A stretch of DNA of 37,467 nt from an uncultured Monoglobus sp. (GCA_947624305.1 CANQKC010000028.1:1-37467); one strand, 5' to 3'; shown: positions 1 to 7,894, counted from the first letter of the stretch. Program-made: numbers and translations. Notes: generated by a model not told the origin, from the sequence alone.

Positions 1-7
1 AAATTTC

Positions 8-47
8 AAAAAAAGAACCAAGTCCTTTTTTCTGAACTTGGTTCTTT
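8..47 (-). terminator. Rho-independent terminator
   Basis: A 12-bp perfect stem (12-23 with 36-47) is followed on the minus strand by a run of seven T (complement of 8-14). It lies just downstream of the minus-strand lipoprotein gene. A smaller GGCC-GAAA-GGCC hairpin at about 75-86 is followed by T on the plus strand. Confidence 0.8.
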
Positions 48-89
48 GCTCTCTTTCTTAACTTAATGACATTGGCCGAAAGGCCTTTT

Positions 90-893
90 TTAATCGTCGA
101 TCGCTATATAAATGTCAACCCGGTCAAACTCGCCGTAGAACACCGACGGGATCGTGACGTTTTCACCCGGGCCGAGCGGAGCGACATCGTCGGAGTCAAA
201 GCCGATCAGCTTGTCGCCGCTGAAGAACAGGGTCAGATACTTGAGGTTTTCAGCCGGTTCAGAGCCGCTGTTCGCCACGGTCACGTTCGCGCCGCCCTGG
301 GCTCTTGAGGCCCGCGCGCCGACCTCGTCAAGAGTGTTGCCGTCGCGGTTCTCGCTGTAGCGGACCGTGCGGACTATGGTCTCGGTCTCGGTCTCGAGCT
401 CAAAGCCGACATATGAGCGGCTGCCGCTCGTCAGGCCCGAGAGCGTTTTGTCCTCGGTGTCAAGCACCTTTCCGTCCGTGCCGCTGCACTCGATCGTGAC
501 GTCTGCGTCAACATCAAATTCTGATCTGTTTTCAAAGGTGAAGAACGCGTATTTTGCGCCGTTGCTGTCGATATAGTCGTATTCCTCGATTTTGATATCG
601 TCGCCCACTGTCTCGGGATCAAACTCCTCGTTTGCGGCGCTGTCGTTTTTGTCGGATTTGCTGTCCTTATCCTTGTCTTTGTCGTTTTCGGGCTTGGCCG
701 TGGCGCGTGAGTCCCCGCGGCTTGAGCTTGATCCGCTCACATCGTCCGAGCCGTACATATCCTCAAGGGCGGCTACGCGCTGCTTAAGGCTTTCAAATTC
801 CGAGTCGGACACGCAGCCCGAGAGCGATACCGCCATGACCGCCGTGCACATAAAAGGCGCGAGCGTCTTAACAATTTTCTTAAAATTCATCAT
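90..893 (-). CDS. secreted lipoprotein of unknown function
   Basis: This is a 267-residue protein with a lipoprotein signal: a charged N-terminus, a hydrophobic stretch and a lipobox ending LSGC at about residue 27, so it should be anchored on the outer face of the membrane. A short heptad-like segment (about residues 31-47, EFESLKQRVAALEDM) suggests a small coiled coil. It is followed by a Ser/Asp/Lys-rich low-complexity linker to about residue 90. The C-terminal 170 residues look like two beta-rich modules, with FTFENRSEFDVDADV resembling FxLYD-type extracytoplasmic domains. The start follows GGAGGG; a second ATG comes directly after it. It lies 18 bp behind the nitroreductase gene and is probably cotranscribed with it. 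I do not recognise a specific family. Confidence 0.8.
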   Translation of the reverse strand: MMNFKKIVKTLAPFMCTAVMAVSLSGCVSDSEFESLKQRVAALEDMYGSDDVSGSSSSRGDSRATAKPENDKDKDKDSKSDKNDSAANEEFDPETVGDDIKIEEYDYIDSNGAKYAFFTFENRSEFDVDADVTIECSGTDGKVLDTEDKTLSGLTSGSRSYVGFELETETETIVRTVRYSENRDGNTLDEVGARASRAQGGANVTVANSGSEPAENLKYLTLFFSGDKLIGFDSDDVAPLGPGENVTIPSVFYGEFDRVDIYIAIDD

Positions 894-911
894 ATCATCC
901 CTCCGTGTTTT

Positions 912-1442
912 TTAGTCCCAGATTATATAGTTTTCCTTGCGCGGCTTCGGCTCGGGATAGTCACAGTCGCGATAACCCAAAACGCAGTTGCCCACGCCCA
1001 CATATTTTTCGTCAAGTCCCCATTTTTTCATGATCTCAAGGCCCTCCGGGGTCTTGAAGCTCTCGGTGGCGCGGTTGATCCAGCACGAGTCAACGTCCAG
1101 CGAGTGCGCCGCGAGCATCAGGTTCCCCATAACAAGGCTGCCGTCCTGCATCGCGTTGGCGCCCGAAAGCTCGGTGTCGGCAAACACCACGATCACGGTT
1201 TTCGCGCCGTAGAACGGGTGGTCGTTTGCGGTGAAGCGCGCGTTGATCTCCTCAAGCTTGTCAACCATATCGGGATCGGTCACAACGACCATGACCGGCG
1301 CCTGTCTGCCCATTGCCGTGGGAGCGTATGTCCCCGCTTCAAGAATTTGGTCGAGCTTTTCCCTCTCGATCGGGTCGGGTTTAAACTTGCGCACGCTGCG
1401 GCGGCTTATGATCGTTTTAATCGTTTCGTTCACATTTATCAC
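912..1442 (-). CDS. nitroreductase family protein
   Basis: The 176-residue protein has the N-terminal signature of the FMN-dependent nitroreductase fold (ISRRSVRKFKPDPIEREKL, then LEAGTYAPTAMGRQAP), and its length suits the small single-domain branch. Members are homodimers that use NAD(P)H to reduce nitro compounds, quinones or flavins; the physiological substrate cannot be read from sequence. The C-terminal part (SCWINRATESFKTPEG, then VGVGNCVLGY) matches the FMN-proximal region. The ATG follows a GGAGTG Shine-Dalgarno, with a clear sigma-A promoter at 1466-1494. The next gene downstream is a lipoprotein 18 bp away, making a likely two-gene operon. Confidence 0.9.
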   Translation of the reverse strand: MINVNETIKTIISRRSVRKFKPDPIEREKLDQILEAGTYAPTAMGRQAPVMVVVTDPDMVDKLEEINARFTANDHPFYGAKTVIVVFADTELSGANAMQDGSLVMGNLMLAAHSLDVDSCWINRATESFKTPEGLEIMKKWGLDEKYVGVGNCVLGYRDCDYPEPKPRKENYIIWD

Positions 1443-1465
1443 TCCAATTCAGAATAGATACAACA

Positions 1466-1494
1466 ATTATAACACATATATCGTTGATTTTCAA
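1466..1494 (-). promoter_or_regulatory. sigma-A promoter of the nitroreductase operon
   Basis: On the minus strand TTGAAA (1489-1494) is 17 bp upstream of a perfect TATAAT (1466-1471), and transcription would begin just ahead of the nitroreductase Shine-Dalgarno. Confidence 0.75.
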
Positions 1495-1525
1495 GGGATT
1501 TCGGAAAATAATTCCGCAGTTATAA

Positions 1526-1552
1526 AATAAAAAGAGCGGCTGCGCCGCTCTT
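1526..1552 (-). terminator. rpsT terminator
   Basis: A 9-bp GC-rich stem (1532-1540 with 1544-1552) is followed on the minus strand by five T and an A/T-rich tail. It lies about 100 bp downstream of rpsT. Confidence 0.85.
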
Positions 1553-1655
1553 GTATCGTAGAGTTTTTGTCTTCAAGTGTCAGATGCCGCCGTTTCGCCG
1601 CGGCGGCCATGAATACAAAGTGTTTCCGCCCTGCGGCGGATAGGGTGAACAGCCT

Positions 1656-1916
1656 TTATGAAAGCTTGTTCAGCATATTAGCGTACTGGCTCTTTCTGCG
1701 GGCGGCGGTGTTCTTGTGCAGTATACCCTTCGCCACAGCCTGATCGGTCTTCTTGACCACAGCCTTATAAGCTTCGGAGGCAGCGTCCTTGCCCTGCTTT
1801 AAAGACTCCTCAAACTTCTTGACAGCGGTCTTGAGCTGTGACTTGTTCATTTTATTTCTGAGAGTCTTTGTCGCAATAACCTTAACTCTTTTCTTAGCTG
1901 ATTTAATGTTAGGCAT
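1656..1916 (-). CDS. rpsT: 30S ribosomal protein S20
   Basis: This 86-residue basic protein starts MPNIKSAKKRVKV and ends ARRKSQYANMLNKLS, the standard bacterial S20 pattern; S20 binds 16S rRNA early in 30S assembly. An upstream in-frame start at 1934 exists, but the ATG at 1916 is preceded by a strong GGAGGTG at about 8 nt and gives the conserved N-terminus, so it was chosen. The gene is monocistronic, with its own promoter (1967-1995) and terminator (1526-1552). Confidence 0.98.
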   Translation of the reverse strand: MPNIKSAKKRVKVIATKTLRNKMNKSQLKTAVKKFEESLKQGKDAASEAYKAVVKKTDQAVAKGILHKNTAARRKSQYANMLNKLS

Positions 1917-1966
1917 GATTTCACCTCCAGACAAATTTCAATTTGATTTTTACATCAGTAAAAGGT

Positions 1967-1995
1967 ATTATATCACTATATTTTAAAGAATGCAA
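1967..1995 (-). promoter_or_regulatory. rpsT promoter
   Basis: The minus strand carries TTGCAT (1990-1995), a 17-bp spacer and TATAAT (1967-1972). The -35 is preceded by an A-tract. The same -35 with the same flank occurs at the tRNA-Ser promoter (11958-11985). Confidence 0.8.
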
Positions 1996-2114
1996 GAGTT
2001 TTTTGAAAAAATTTTGTAATAATTTTCAAATCCCGGGCCGCGGTTTTAGAATATTATGTATAAAAACAGGGGCGCGGCGCCTCTAAAAATTTACGCTTAA
2101 CATGAAAAAACAGA

Positions 2115-2143
2115 TTGACATAATAAGGATATTGTCATATAAT
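2115..2143 (+). promoter_or_regulatory. lysine operon promoter
   Basis: A perfect TTGACA (2115-2120), 17-bp spacer and TATAAT (2138-2143) put the start site near 2150, leaving a leader of about 28 nt before the asd start. That is too short for a lysine riboswitch, so no lysine-sensing RNA is present here. Confidence 0.9.
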
Positions 2144-2178
2144 TATATATACGAATGAATTCAAGGAGGAACAACAAA

Positions 2179-3279
2179 TTGAGACAGTTTAACGTTGGAA
2201 TTATCGGCGCCACGGGCATGGTCGGACAGCGCTTCATCACGCTGCTGCATGACCATCCGTGGTTTAACATAAAGCTGCTGGCCGCTTCGCCCAGAAGCGC
2301 CGGCAAAAAATACAGCGAGGCGGTCGGAGGACGCTGGTCGATGTCTGTTGACATTCCCGAGTCGGTGCGCGGCATGGTCGTTTATGACGCGGCTGCCGAT
2401 GTGGAAAAAATCGCAGCGGAGGTTGACTTTGTGTTCTGCGCGGTCGACATGAAAAAGGACGAGATCAAGGCGCTTGAGGAAAAATACGCCAAAGCCGAAT
2501 GCCCGGTCGTTTCAAACAATTCGGCCCACCGCCACACTCCCGACGTGCCCATGATCATTCCCGAGATCAATCCGCAGCACCTTGAGATCATCGATGCGCA
2601 GAAAAAGCGCCTCGGCACAAAGCGCGGCTTTATCGCGGTCAAGTCAAACTGCTCGCTGCAGTCGTATCTGCCCGCTCTGGCGGTCATAAACGAGAAATAT
2701 CCGATCGACAAAGCGCTTGTCACCACCTATCAGGCAATATCGGGCGCGGGCAAGACGTTTGAGAGCTGGCCCGAGATGGTTGACAATCTTATCCCATATA
2801 TCGGCGGCGAGGAGATGAAGTCCGAGGTTGAGCCAAACAAGATTTTGGGCGAGATCAAGGGCGGTGAGATCGTGCCGTCAGACAAGCTGAGCATCGAGTG
2901 CCAGACTTACAGGGTCCCGGTTTCGGACGGACACACCGCCGCGATATTTTTCAGCTTTAAGGACGGGAAGAACAAGCCCTCGGTCGAGGAGATCGAGAAT
3001 ATGTGGCGCGAGTTTGAGGGTGAGCCTCAAAAGCTCGGTCTGCCCCACGCGCCCAAGCAGTTCATATATGTTTACACCGAGAGCGAGCAGCCCGACAAGC
3101 CTCAGATCAAAGAGGCCCGTGAGATAGACGGCGGAATGGCCATTTCCTGCGGCAGACTGAGAGAGTCGGCGCAGTATGACTACAAAATGGTTTCAATGAG
3201 CCACAACACTCTGCGCGGCGCAGCCGGCGGAGCGGTGCTCATGGCGGAGCTTCTTGCCGCCAAGGGTTATCTTGATTAA
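2179..3279 (+). CDS. asd: aspartate-semialdehyde dehydrogenase
   Basis: It reduces aspartyl phosphate to aspartate semialdehyde, the branch-point intermediate for lysine/DAP, threonine and methionine. The N-terminus (VGIIGATGMVGQRF) is the NADP-binding Rossmann loop. The catalytic cysteine lies in the VKSNCSLQSY segment near residue 160. The overall pattern matches the archaeal/fungal-type ASADH found in many Clostridia. Start choice: an upstream in-frame ATG at 2155 lies before the Shine-Dalgarno and almost on the start site; the AAGGAGG at 2163-2169 instead serves the TTG at 2179, giving 366 residues. It is the first gene of an operon that continues with an SLH protein, dapA, dapB and an ACT protein. 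Confidence 0.95.
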   Translation: MRQFNVGIIGATGMVGQRFITLLHDHPWFNIKLLAASPRSAGKKYSEAVGGRWSMSVDIPESVRGMVVYDAAADVEKIAAEVDFVFCAVDMKKDEIKALEEKYAKAECPVVSNNSAHRHTPDVPMIIPEINPQHLEIIDAQKKRLGTKRGFIAVKSNCSLQSYLPALAVINEKYPIDKALVTTYQAISGAGKTFESWPEMVDNLIPYIGGEEMKSEVEPNKILGEIKGGEIVPSDKLSIECQTYRVPVSDGHTAAIFFSFKDGKNKPSVEEIENMWREFEGEPQKLGLPHAPKQFIYVYTESEQPDKPQIKEAREIDGGMAISCGRLRESAQYDYKMVSMSHNTLRGAAGGAVLMAELLAAKGYLD

Positions 3280-3309
3280 ATACTCTATAAATCGGGGAGG
3301 TAAATTGAT

Positions 3310-4773
3310 ATGAAAAAGAGATTGTTGTTATTTGTTATGGCTGCCGTGCTGCTGTCGACCGCGTTTTGCGTTCCTGCGTATGCCGAGGATTTTTCGGAAT
3401 TTGCCGGCACATATGAGGGTTGGTACTATGCGGCGCAGGGCCAGACCGGCTTGACGCTTACGATCAACGCGGACGGAACCGGCGTGTTTGACTTTTATAA
3501 TATGCCGGGAAGATCCAATGCGAAGGACGGCGTTTATTCCGTAAAGGTTTCCAGAACCGAAAAAGGATACGGCGTTGAGGGCGTTGAGTGGATCGACAGG
3601 CCGTCGGGTTATAACTTCGTAAGCTTTGACGGTTCATTGAGCGGCGGGGTATATTCCGGTAATGTGGACAAGAGCTCGAGCATGGAATTTATGCTCACCA
3701 AGAACAACGCCGTATATCAACAGATCGTTGACACCACCTACCAAAATCATCGCTATGAGGCTGTTGACGAAGGAATGACATGGCAGGACGCAAAAGCCGC
3801 TTGTGAGGCAAGAGGCGGCCACCTTGTGACGATCACGTCGCAGGATGAGCAGACTTTTGTGGAAGGGATTATAATCAATAAAAGCAAAAACGGCTATTGG
3901 ATAGGCGGCGAAGACAAGGACGGCGGTTATGAGTGGATAACGGGCGAGCCGATGGTTTACGAGAACTGGGACACGGATCAGCCCGACAAGAGCCTGCAGC
4001 CGTCCGGATATGAAGATAAAATGATGATGCTCCGCGTGCCCAACGGCTCCGCTTCAGAACCGGGCCGCTGGAACGATATTGTAAACGAAGGCGCTGACGG
4101 TTTAGGTTCATACTCGTATAAAGCCGCGAACATGGGCTATATATGCGAGTGGGAGACCTGGACAGAGGCGGCGGAGTGGTCGACGCCGGAGCTTCAAAAA
4201 GCCGCGGACAACGGCCTTATTCCGGATGTTTTGGTGGGCAAGGACATGACTAAGCCCATTACGCGCGGCGAGTTTGCCGCGGTGTCGGTAAATCTTTTTG
4301 AGGCGATGACCGGAGGAAAAGCCGTAATGTCGTCGGAGTGCAGGTTTTCCGATATATCGGACAATGAGAACCGGAACTATATTTTAAAGGCGTATAACAT
4401 AGGAGCAGTCACCGGCTACAGTGACGTTCAGTACGCGCCTGATGAGCTGCTCCAGCGTGAACAGCTCGCCGCCATGCTCTGCCGCGTATATAAGCGCAGC
4501 GAGTGGCCGGAATGGACGATCGACACTGACGATCAGTATACCATAAACTACTCGGGCGTCAAAAAATTTGACGATGACGCATTTATATCGGACTACGCAA
4601 AGCCAAGCGTGTATTTTATGGTCAAGTATGGCGTGCTCAGCGGTATCGGCGATAACAAGTTCGCGCCCAAAAACGCGACGCCCGCCGATGAGGCAGCCGG
4701 ATATGCCAACGCGACACGAGAGCAGGCAATAGTAATGTCATTGAGGAGCTTTGAAAATCTTAGCATAAATTAA
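3310..4773 (+). CDS. secreted C-type-lectin/S-layer-homology protein
   Basis: The 487-residue protein has a signal peptide (1-25, ending AYA). Next is a beta-rich domain (about 26-125) of the kind common in surface proteins of gut Clostridia. A C-type-lectin-like domain follows (about 144-283), with YWIGGEDKDGGYEWITGE, a GRWNDI core motif and paired Cys. From about residue 290 to the end there are three S-layer-homology repeats, each with an ITRGEFA/LQREQLAA/ATREQAIV-type helix. It should therefore be exported and held non-covalently on secondary cell-wall polymer, presenting the lectin-like module outward; its ligand is unknown. A GGGAGG site precedes the ATG. It sits 30 bp after asd and 15 bp before dapA, inside the lysine operon, which is unusual. 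Confidence 0.9.
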   Translation: MKKRLLLFVMAAVLLSTAFCVPAYAEDFSEFAGTYEGWYYAAQGQTGLTLTINADGTGVFDFYNMPGRSNAKDGVYSVKVSRTEKGYGVEGVEWIDRPSGYNFVSFDGSLSGGVYSGNVDKSSSMEFMLTKNNAVYQQIVDTTYQNHRYEAVDEGMTWQDAKAACEARGGHLVTITSQDEQTFVEGIIINKSKNGYWIGGEDKDGGYEWITGEPMVYENWDTDQPDKSLQPSGYEDKMMMLRVPNGSASEPGRWNDIVNEGADGLGSYSYKAANMGYICEWETWTEAAEWSTPELQKAADNGLIPDVLVGKDMTKPITRGEFAAVSVNLFEAMTGGKAVMSSECRFSDISDNENRNYILKAYNIGAVTGYSDVQYAPDELLQREQLAAMLCRVYKRSEWPEWTIDTDDQYTINYSGVKKFDDDAFISDYAKPSVYFMVKYGVLSGIGDNKFAPKNATPADEAAGYANATREQAIVMSLRSFENLSIN

Positions 4774-4788
4774 TAAGGAGAGTTATTA

Positions 4789-5682
4789 ATGAAAAAGCCT
4801 ATTTTTACCGGAAGCGGCGTTGCGATCATCACGCCGTTTACCGAAGACGGAGTTAATTATAACAAGATGAGCGAGCTGATCGAGATGCACATCGCTCTGG
4901 GGACCGACGCGATAATCGTGTGCGGAACCACGGGCGAGTCGGCGACGATGCCCGACGAGGAGCATAAGGAGGTCATCCGCTTCACCGTTGAGAAGGCAGC
5001 CGGCAGAATTCCCGTTATCGCGGGAACAGGCAGCAACGACACGGCCCACGCGGTCGAGCTCAGCAAATACGCCGAGAGCGTAGGGGCCGACGGTCTGCTT
5101 ATTGTGACTCCGTATTACAACAAGACGACGCAGAAGGGATTGTACGCGCACATAAAGCTGATCGCCGACAGCGTGAAGATCCCGATCATCCTTTACAACA
5201 TCCCGAGCAGAACGGGCGGCCTCGGCTTCAAGATCGAGACGCTCAAAAAGCTGGCGGAGCTGCCGAACATCAACGCCATCAAGGAGGCCACGGGCGATCT
5301 CGCGTTTGTTGCCGAGATCGCTGCCGAGACAGACCTTAATATTTACGCCGGAAACGACGATATAATCGTTCCGGTCATGTCTCTGGGCGGCAAGGGCGTT
5401 ATCTCGGTTCTGGCCAACATTTTGCCAAAAGAGACGCACGACATTTGCGCCTTGTTTGAAAGCGGCGAGCTCGCCAAATCGCGCGAGCTGTTCCTCAATC
5501 ATCTTGACCTTATCCACAAGCTGTTCATTGAGGTCAATCCCATTCCGATAAAGACCGCAATGAACATGCTGGGCTATGACGCGGGTCCGCTCAGAATGCC
5601 CCTTTGCGATATGGAGGACGGCAACAAGGCCGTGCTTGAGGCGGCGCTTAAAAATATGAATGTCGGCTGCAAATTAAACTGA
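4789..5682 (+). CDS. dapA: 4-hydroxy-tetrahydrodipicolinate synthase
   Basis: It condenses pyruvate with aspartate semialdehyde, the first committed step of lysine/DAP synthesis. The 297-residue length is standard for this TIM-barrel family. Visible active-site motifs are GTTGES (residues 46-51), LYNIPSRTG with the catalytic Tyr at about 136, and IKEATGD with the Schiff-base Lys at about 165. The ATG follows AAGGAG. It lies between the SLH gene and dapB with very short gaps, so is cotranscribed; asd upstream makes its substrate and dapB consumes its product. Confidence 0.98.
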   Translation: MKKPIFTGSGVAIITPFTEDGVNYNKMSELIEMHIALGTDAIIVCGTTGESATMPDEEHKEVIRFTVEKAAGRIPVIAGTGSNDTAHAVELSKYAESVGADGLLIVTPYYNKTTQKGLYAHIKLIADSVKIPIILYNIPSRTGGLGFKIETLKKLAELPNINAIKEATGDLAFVAEIAAETDLNIYAGNDDIIVPVMSLGGKGVISVLANILPKETHDICALFESGELAKSRELFLNHLDLIHKLFIEVNPIPIKTAMNMLGYDAGPLRMPLCDMEDGNKAVLEAALKNMNVGCKLN

Positions 5683-5699
5683 TTTTCGGGGTGATACGA

Positions 5700-6458
5700 A
5701 TGACAAAGATTTTACTTAGCGGAGCGGGCGGCCACATGGGCAAAGCGGTGGCGAGAGTCTGCGAGAAAACCCCGGGCGCCGAGATCGCCGCGGGATATGA
5801 CATACATACTGACGGCAGCGAAAAATTCCCGGTTTACAGTGATCTGAGCGAGGTCAAAGAGGAGTTTAACGTTATCATTGACTTTTCGCACCCGTCGGCC
5901 TTTGACGGCCTGATCGATCATGTCGAAAAAACAAAGATCCCCGCGGTCATATGCACCACGGGCCTTTCGGACGGGCAAAGGGCGAGAATGACCGAGGCGG
6001 CAAAGTCCGCGCCGATATTCTTTTCGGCCAACATGTCGATCGGAATAAATCTGATTATTGATCTGGCCGTGAGGGCCGCGAAGCTGCTTGAGAATAATTT
6101 TGATATTGAGATCATAGAAAAGCACCACAATCAAAAGCTTGACGCGCCCAGCGGCACCGCGCTTGCGATCGCGGACGCGGTTTCCGAGGCGGTGAGCTAT
6201 GAGCCCGAGTATACCTATGACAGACATTCGGTGCGGAAAAAGCGCGGCAAGACCGAGATCGGCCTCCACGCGGTTCGCGGCGGTACAATAGTCGGCGAGC
6301 ACGACGTTATCTTCGCGGGCACCGACGAGGTTATCGAGCTTAAACATTCGGCGACGTCAAAAGAGGTGTTCGCGGTAGGCGCCGTGAAGGCGGCTGTCTT
6401 TATGAAAGGCAAGGGCGCCGGAATGTACAGCATGAAGGATTTGATTGAAAACTCATAA
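5700..6458 (+). CDS. dapB: 4-hydroxy-tetrahydrodipicolinate reductase
   Basis: It reduces the DapA product with NAD(P)H to tetrahydrodipicolinate. The N-terminal nucleotide-binding loop is GAGGHMGKAV, and the family signature EKHHNQKLDAPSGTAL carries the catalytic His and Lys. At 252 residues the length is normal. A GTG at 5691 is in frame, but it is part of the GGGGTG that serves as ribosome site for the ATG at 5700, so the latter was chosen. It lies 17 bp after dapA. Confidence 0.97.
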   Translation: MTKILLSGAGGHMGKAVARVCEKTPGAEIAAGYDIHTDGSEKFPVYSDLSEVKEEFNVIIDFSHPSAFDGLIDHVEKTKIPAVICTTGLSDGQRARMTEAAKSAPIFFSANMSIGINLIIDLAVRAAKLLENNFDIEIIEKHHNQKLDAPSGTALAIADAVSEAVSYEPEYTYDRHSVRKKRGKTEIGLHAVRGGTIVGEHDVIFAGTDEVIELKHSATSKEVFAVGAVKAAVFMKGKGAGMYSMKDLIENS

Positions 6459-6476
6459 TAAACAGGAGGTTATGAT

Positions 6477-6932
6477 ATGATTAAGACCATTACCGACATA
6501 AAATTTTTCAGCGGGATAGCGATCGTTACGATAAACAATATTCCCAACGACCCCGGCAGCGTGGCGCGCATTCTCGGAATTATTTCCGAGAACGACATAA
6601 GCATCGACATGATAAGCCAGACCGCGCCTTATAAGGACAGCATCAATCTGTCGTTCACGTTGTCGGAGGACGATCTCGCGGCGGTTATAGGCCTCACGGG
6701 AAAATTTAAGTCGCTGTCGCCCAAGGTTTCCGCCGACATTAACGGCAACAACACCAAGATTTTGCTCAGCGGCGAGGGTATGCGCTATGAGGCGGGCGTC
6801 GCGGCGGAGCTGTTCGCGCTGCTGGCCGAGGAGGACATACGCGTCAAGCTGATAACCACGGCAGAGACCGAGATCTCCTGCCTTATTGACATCAAGGACA
6901 CACAGGCGGCCAAGAAAATTCTCGGACAATAA
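6477..6932 (+). CDS. stand-alone double-ACT protein, aspartokinase regulatory-domain type
   Basis: The 151-residue protein is composed of two ACT-like halves. The first (about 1-75) contains IAIVTINNIPNDPGSVARILGIISENDISIDMISQ in segments typical of the aspartokinase allosteric region. The second (about 85-151) contains GEGMRYEAGVAAELFALLAEEDIRVKLIT. No kinase domain is present. It resembles the regulatory beta subunit of aspartokinase rather than a generic ACT protein. The position at the end of asd-dapA-dapB supports a lysine- or threonine-sensing role. It has a strong AGGAGG site 18 bp after dapB and is followed by a terminator. Function is inferred; whether it binds an aspartokinase encoded elsewhere is unknown. 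Confidence 0.85.
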   Translation: MIKTITDIKFFSGIAIVTINNIPNDPGSVARILGIISENDISIDMISQTAPYKDSINLSFTLSEDDLAAVIGLTGKFKSLSPKVSADINGNNTKILLSGEGMRYEAGVAAELFALLAEEDIRVKLITTAETEISCLIDIKDTQAAKKILGQ

Positions 6933-6939
6933 CAACAGG

Positions 6940-6962
6940 CGGCGGAATTTCCGCCGTTTTTT
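6940..6962 (+). terminator. lysine operon terminator
   Basis: CGGCGG (6940-6945) pairs with CCGCCG (6951-6956) across a short A/T loop, followed by six T. It is placed 8 bp after the ACT gene. Confidence 0.9.
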
Positions 6963-7034
6963 GTTGGCAATAATGGGTATAATTACCTCATGGCGGGCAA
7001 TACTATCATAAAATAAACTTTATGAGGTACGCAT

Positions 7035-7328
7035 ATGATTTTAAAAGACAAACGTCAGGTGGTAATTATCAACGACATACGCTCGGACAAGATCGAGCAG
7101 GCGATTTTCATTCTGCGCGACAAGAACGATAGGAGTAAGCCCGCCTCTTGCGACAGCGATCTGGTGATAGAGGCGCACAAGATAATCAACAGCTTTTTGT
7201 ATCCGGGCACATACGGCCGCGGCGGCAGGCGCAGGAGCATGATGTCGCGCGGAGCTTTGTGGCTGGCCTCGGCGGCGTTCATTGTCGCGTTCTCGGTCAT
7301 GCTGATAAGGCTGATCGCTCCGATTTGA
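7035..7328 (+). CDS. small single-pass membrane protein, unknown
   Basis: The 97-residue protein begins with a soluble part (about 1-68) containing VVIINDIRSDKIEQAIFILRD and a basic stretch (RGGRRRSMMSR). It ends in one hydrophobic helix (about 72-95, LWLASAAFIVAFSVMLIRLIAPI), so it is probably tail-anchored with the N-terminus in the cytoplasm. The ATG follows GAGGT. It stands alone between two terminators. I do not recognise the family. Confidence 0.7.
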   Translation: MILKDKRQVVIINDIRSDKIEQAIFILRDKNDRSKPASCDSDLVIEAHKIINSFLYPGTYGRGGRRRSMMSRGALWLASAAFIVAFSVMLIRLIAPI

Positions 7329-7336
7329 GAAAACGC

Positions 7337-7365
7337 TTGTAAAACCGCGGGAATTATGATATAAT
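7337..7365 (+). promoter_or_regulatory. promoter of the SLOG/AlkD pair
   Basis: TTGTAA (7337-7342), a 17-bp spacer and a perfect TATAAT (7360-7365) predict a start at about 7372, essentially at the GTG start codon (7373). Confidence 0.75.
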
Positions 7366-7383
7366 TTTCGCGGTGATTTTTTT
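7344..7383 (+). terminator. terminator-like palindrome containing a -10 box
   Basis: A near-perfect 14-bp inverted repeat (7344-7374, outer arms ACCGCG/CGCGGT, three-base loop, two G-T pairs) is followed by GA and seven T. It fits a terminator for the small membrane protein 15 bp upstream. The TATAAT of the next promoter lies in its right arm. Confidence 0.6.
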
Positions 7384-7894
7384 GACTGATTTTAACAAAA
7401 ACGAAACCTGCTGCTTCACCGGCCACCGGGTCATAAGAAGCGAGGATATCGACACGATAAAGAACAATCTCAAGCGAACGGTCGCCTCGCTGTACAAAGG
7501 CGGCATGCGCCGCTTTATTTCGGGCGGCGCGATAGGCTTTGACACTCTTGCGTCGCGGGCGGTGCTGAACGCGAGAGAGGAATTTCCCAACATACGGCTG
7601 GTGCTCGCGCTGCCGTGCAGAGAACAGGACAGGCTTTGGAACGCCGCGCAAAAGGCGGAGTATGCCGAGATCATCGGCTCCGCCGACGAGGTGGTCTATG
7701 TTTCCGAAAACTACAGTCCCGAGTGCATGCTGCGTCGCAACCGATATATGGTTGACCGCAGTTCGGCGGTGGTCGTCTATATCCAATATCCGCGCGGCGG
7801 CACGGTTTATACCGTGAATTACGCTTTGGACAGCGGGCTTAGGGTCATAAATATTCTTGATGATACGGAGGCGGATAAAACTTATGGAGCTTGA
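7373..7894 (+). CDS. SLOG-family (YpsA/DUF1273-like) nucleotide-binding protein
   Basis: The 173-residue protein has the DprA/YpsA-like Rossmann pattern of the SLOG superfamily: CCFTGHR near the start, a glycine-rich loop SGGAIGFDTLASRAVL, LALPCREQDRLW, and the C-terminal GGTVYTVNYAL. Such proteins bind nucleotides or nucleotide-derived ligands; a precise role cannot be given. The start is odd: the only plausible initiation codons are GTG at 7373 and TTG at 7382, neither with a Shine-Dalgarno, and the promoter at 7337-7365 places transcription start on the GTG. The 3' end overlaps the next gene by 11 nt, indicating translational coupling. Confidence 0.85.
   Translation: MIFLTDFNKNETCCFTGHRVIRSEDIDTIKNNLKRTVASLYKGGMRRFISGGAIGFDTLASRAVLNAREEFPNIRLVLALPCREQDRLWNAAQKAEYAEIIGSADEVVYVSENYSPECMLRRNRYMVDRSSAVVVYIQYPRGGTVYTVNYALDSGLRVINILDDTEADKTYGA

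Noticed and set aside
2097..2178. Lysine riboswitch upstream of asd
   Set aside because: The leader from the promoter at 2115-2143 to the start codon is about 28 nt, far too short for a lysine aptamer.
3310..4773. Diversity-generating retroelement target (C-type lectin domain)
   Set aside because: No reverse transcriptase, accessory gene or template repeat was found in the window, and the lectin domain is not at the C-terminus as variable proteins require.
4786..5517. 243-codon minus-strand frame opposite dapA
   Set aside because: It is a mirror frame of dapA with no recognisable motifs, no promoter and a composition typical of antisense shadows.
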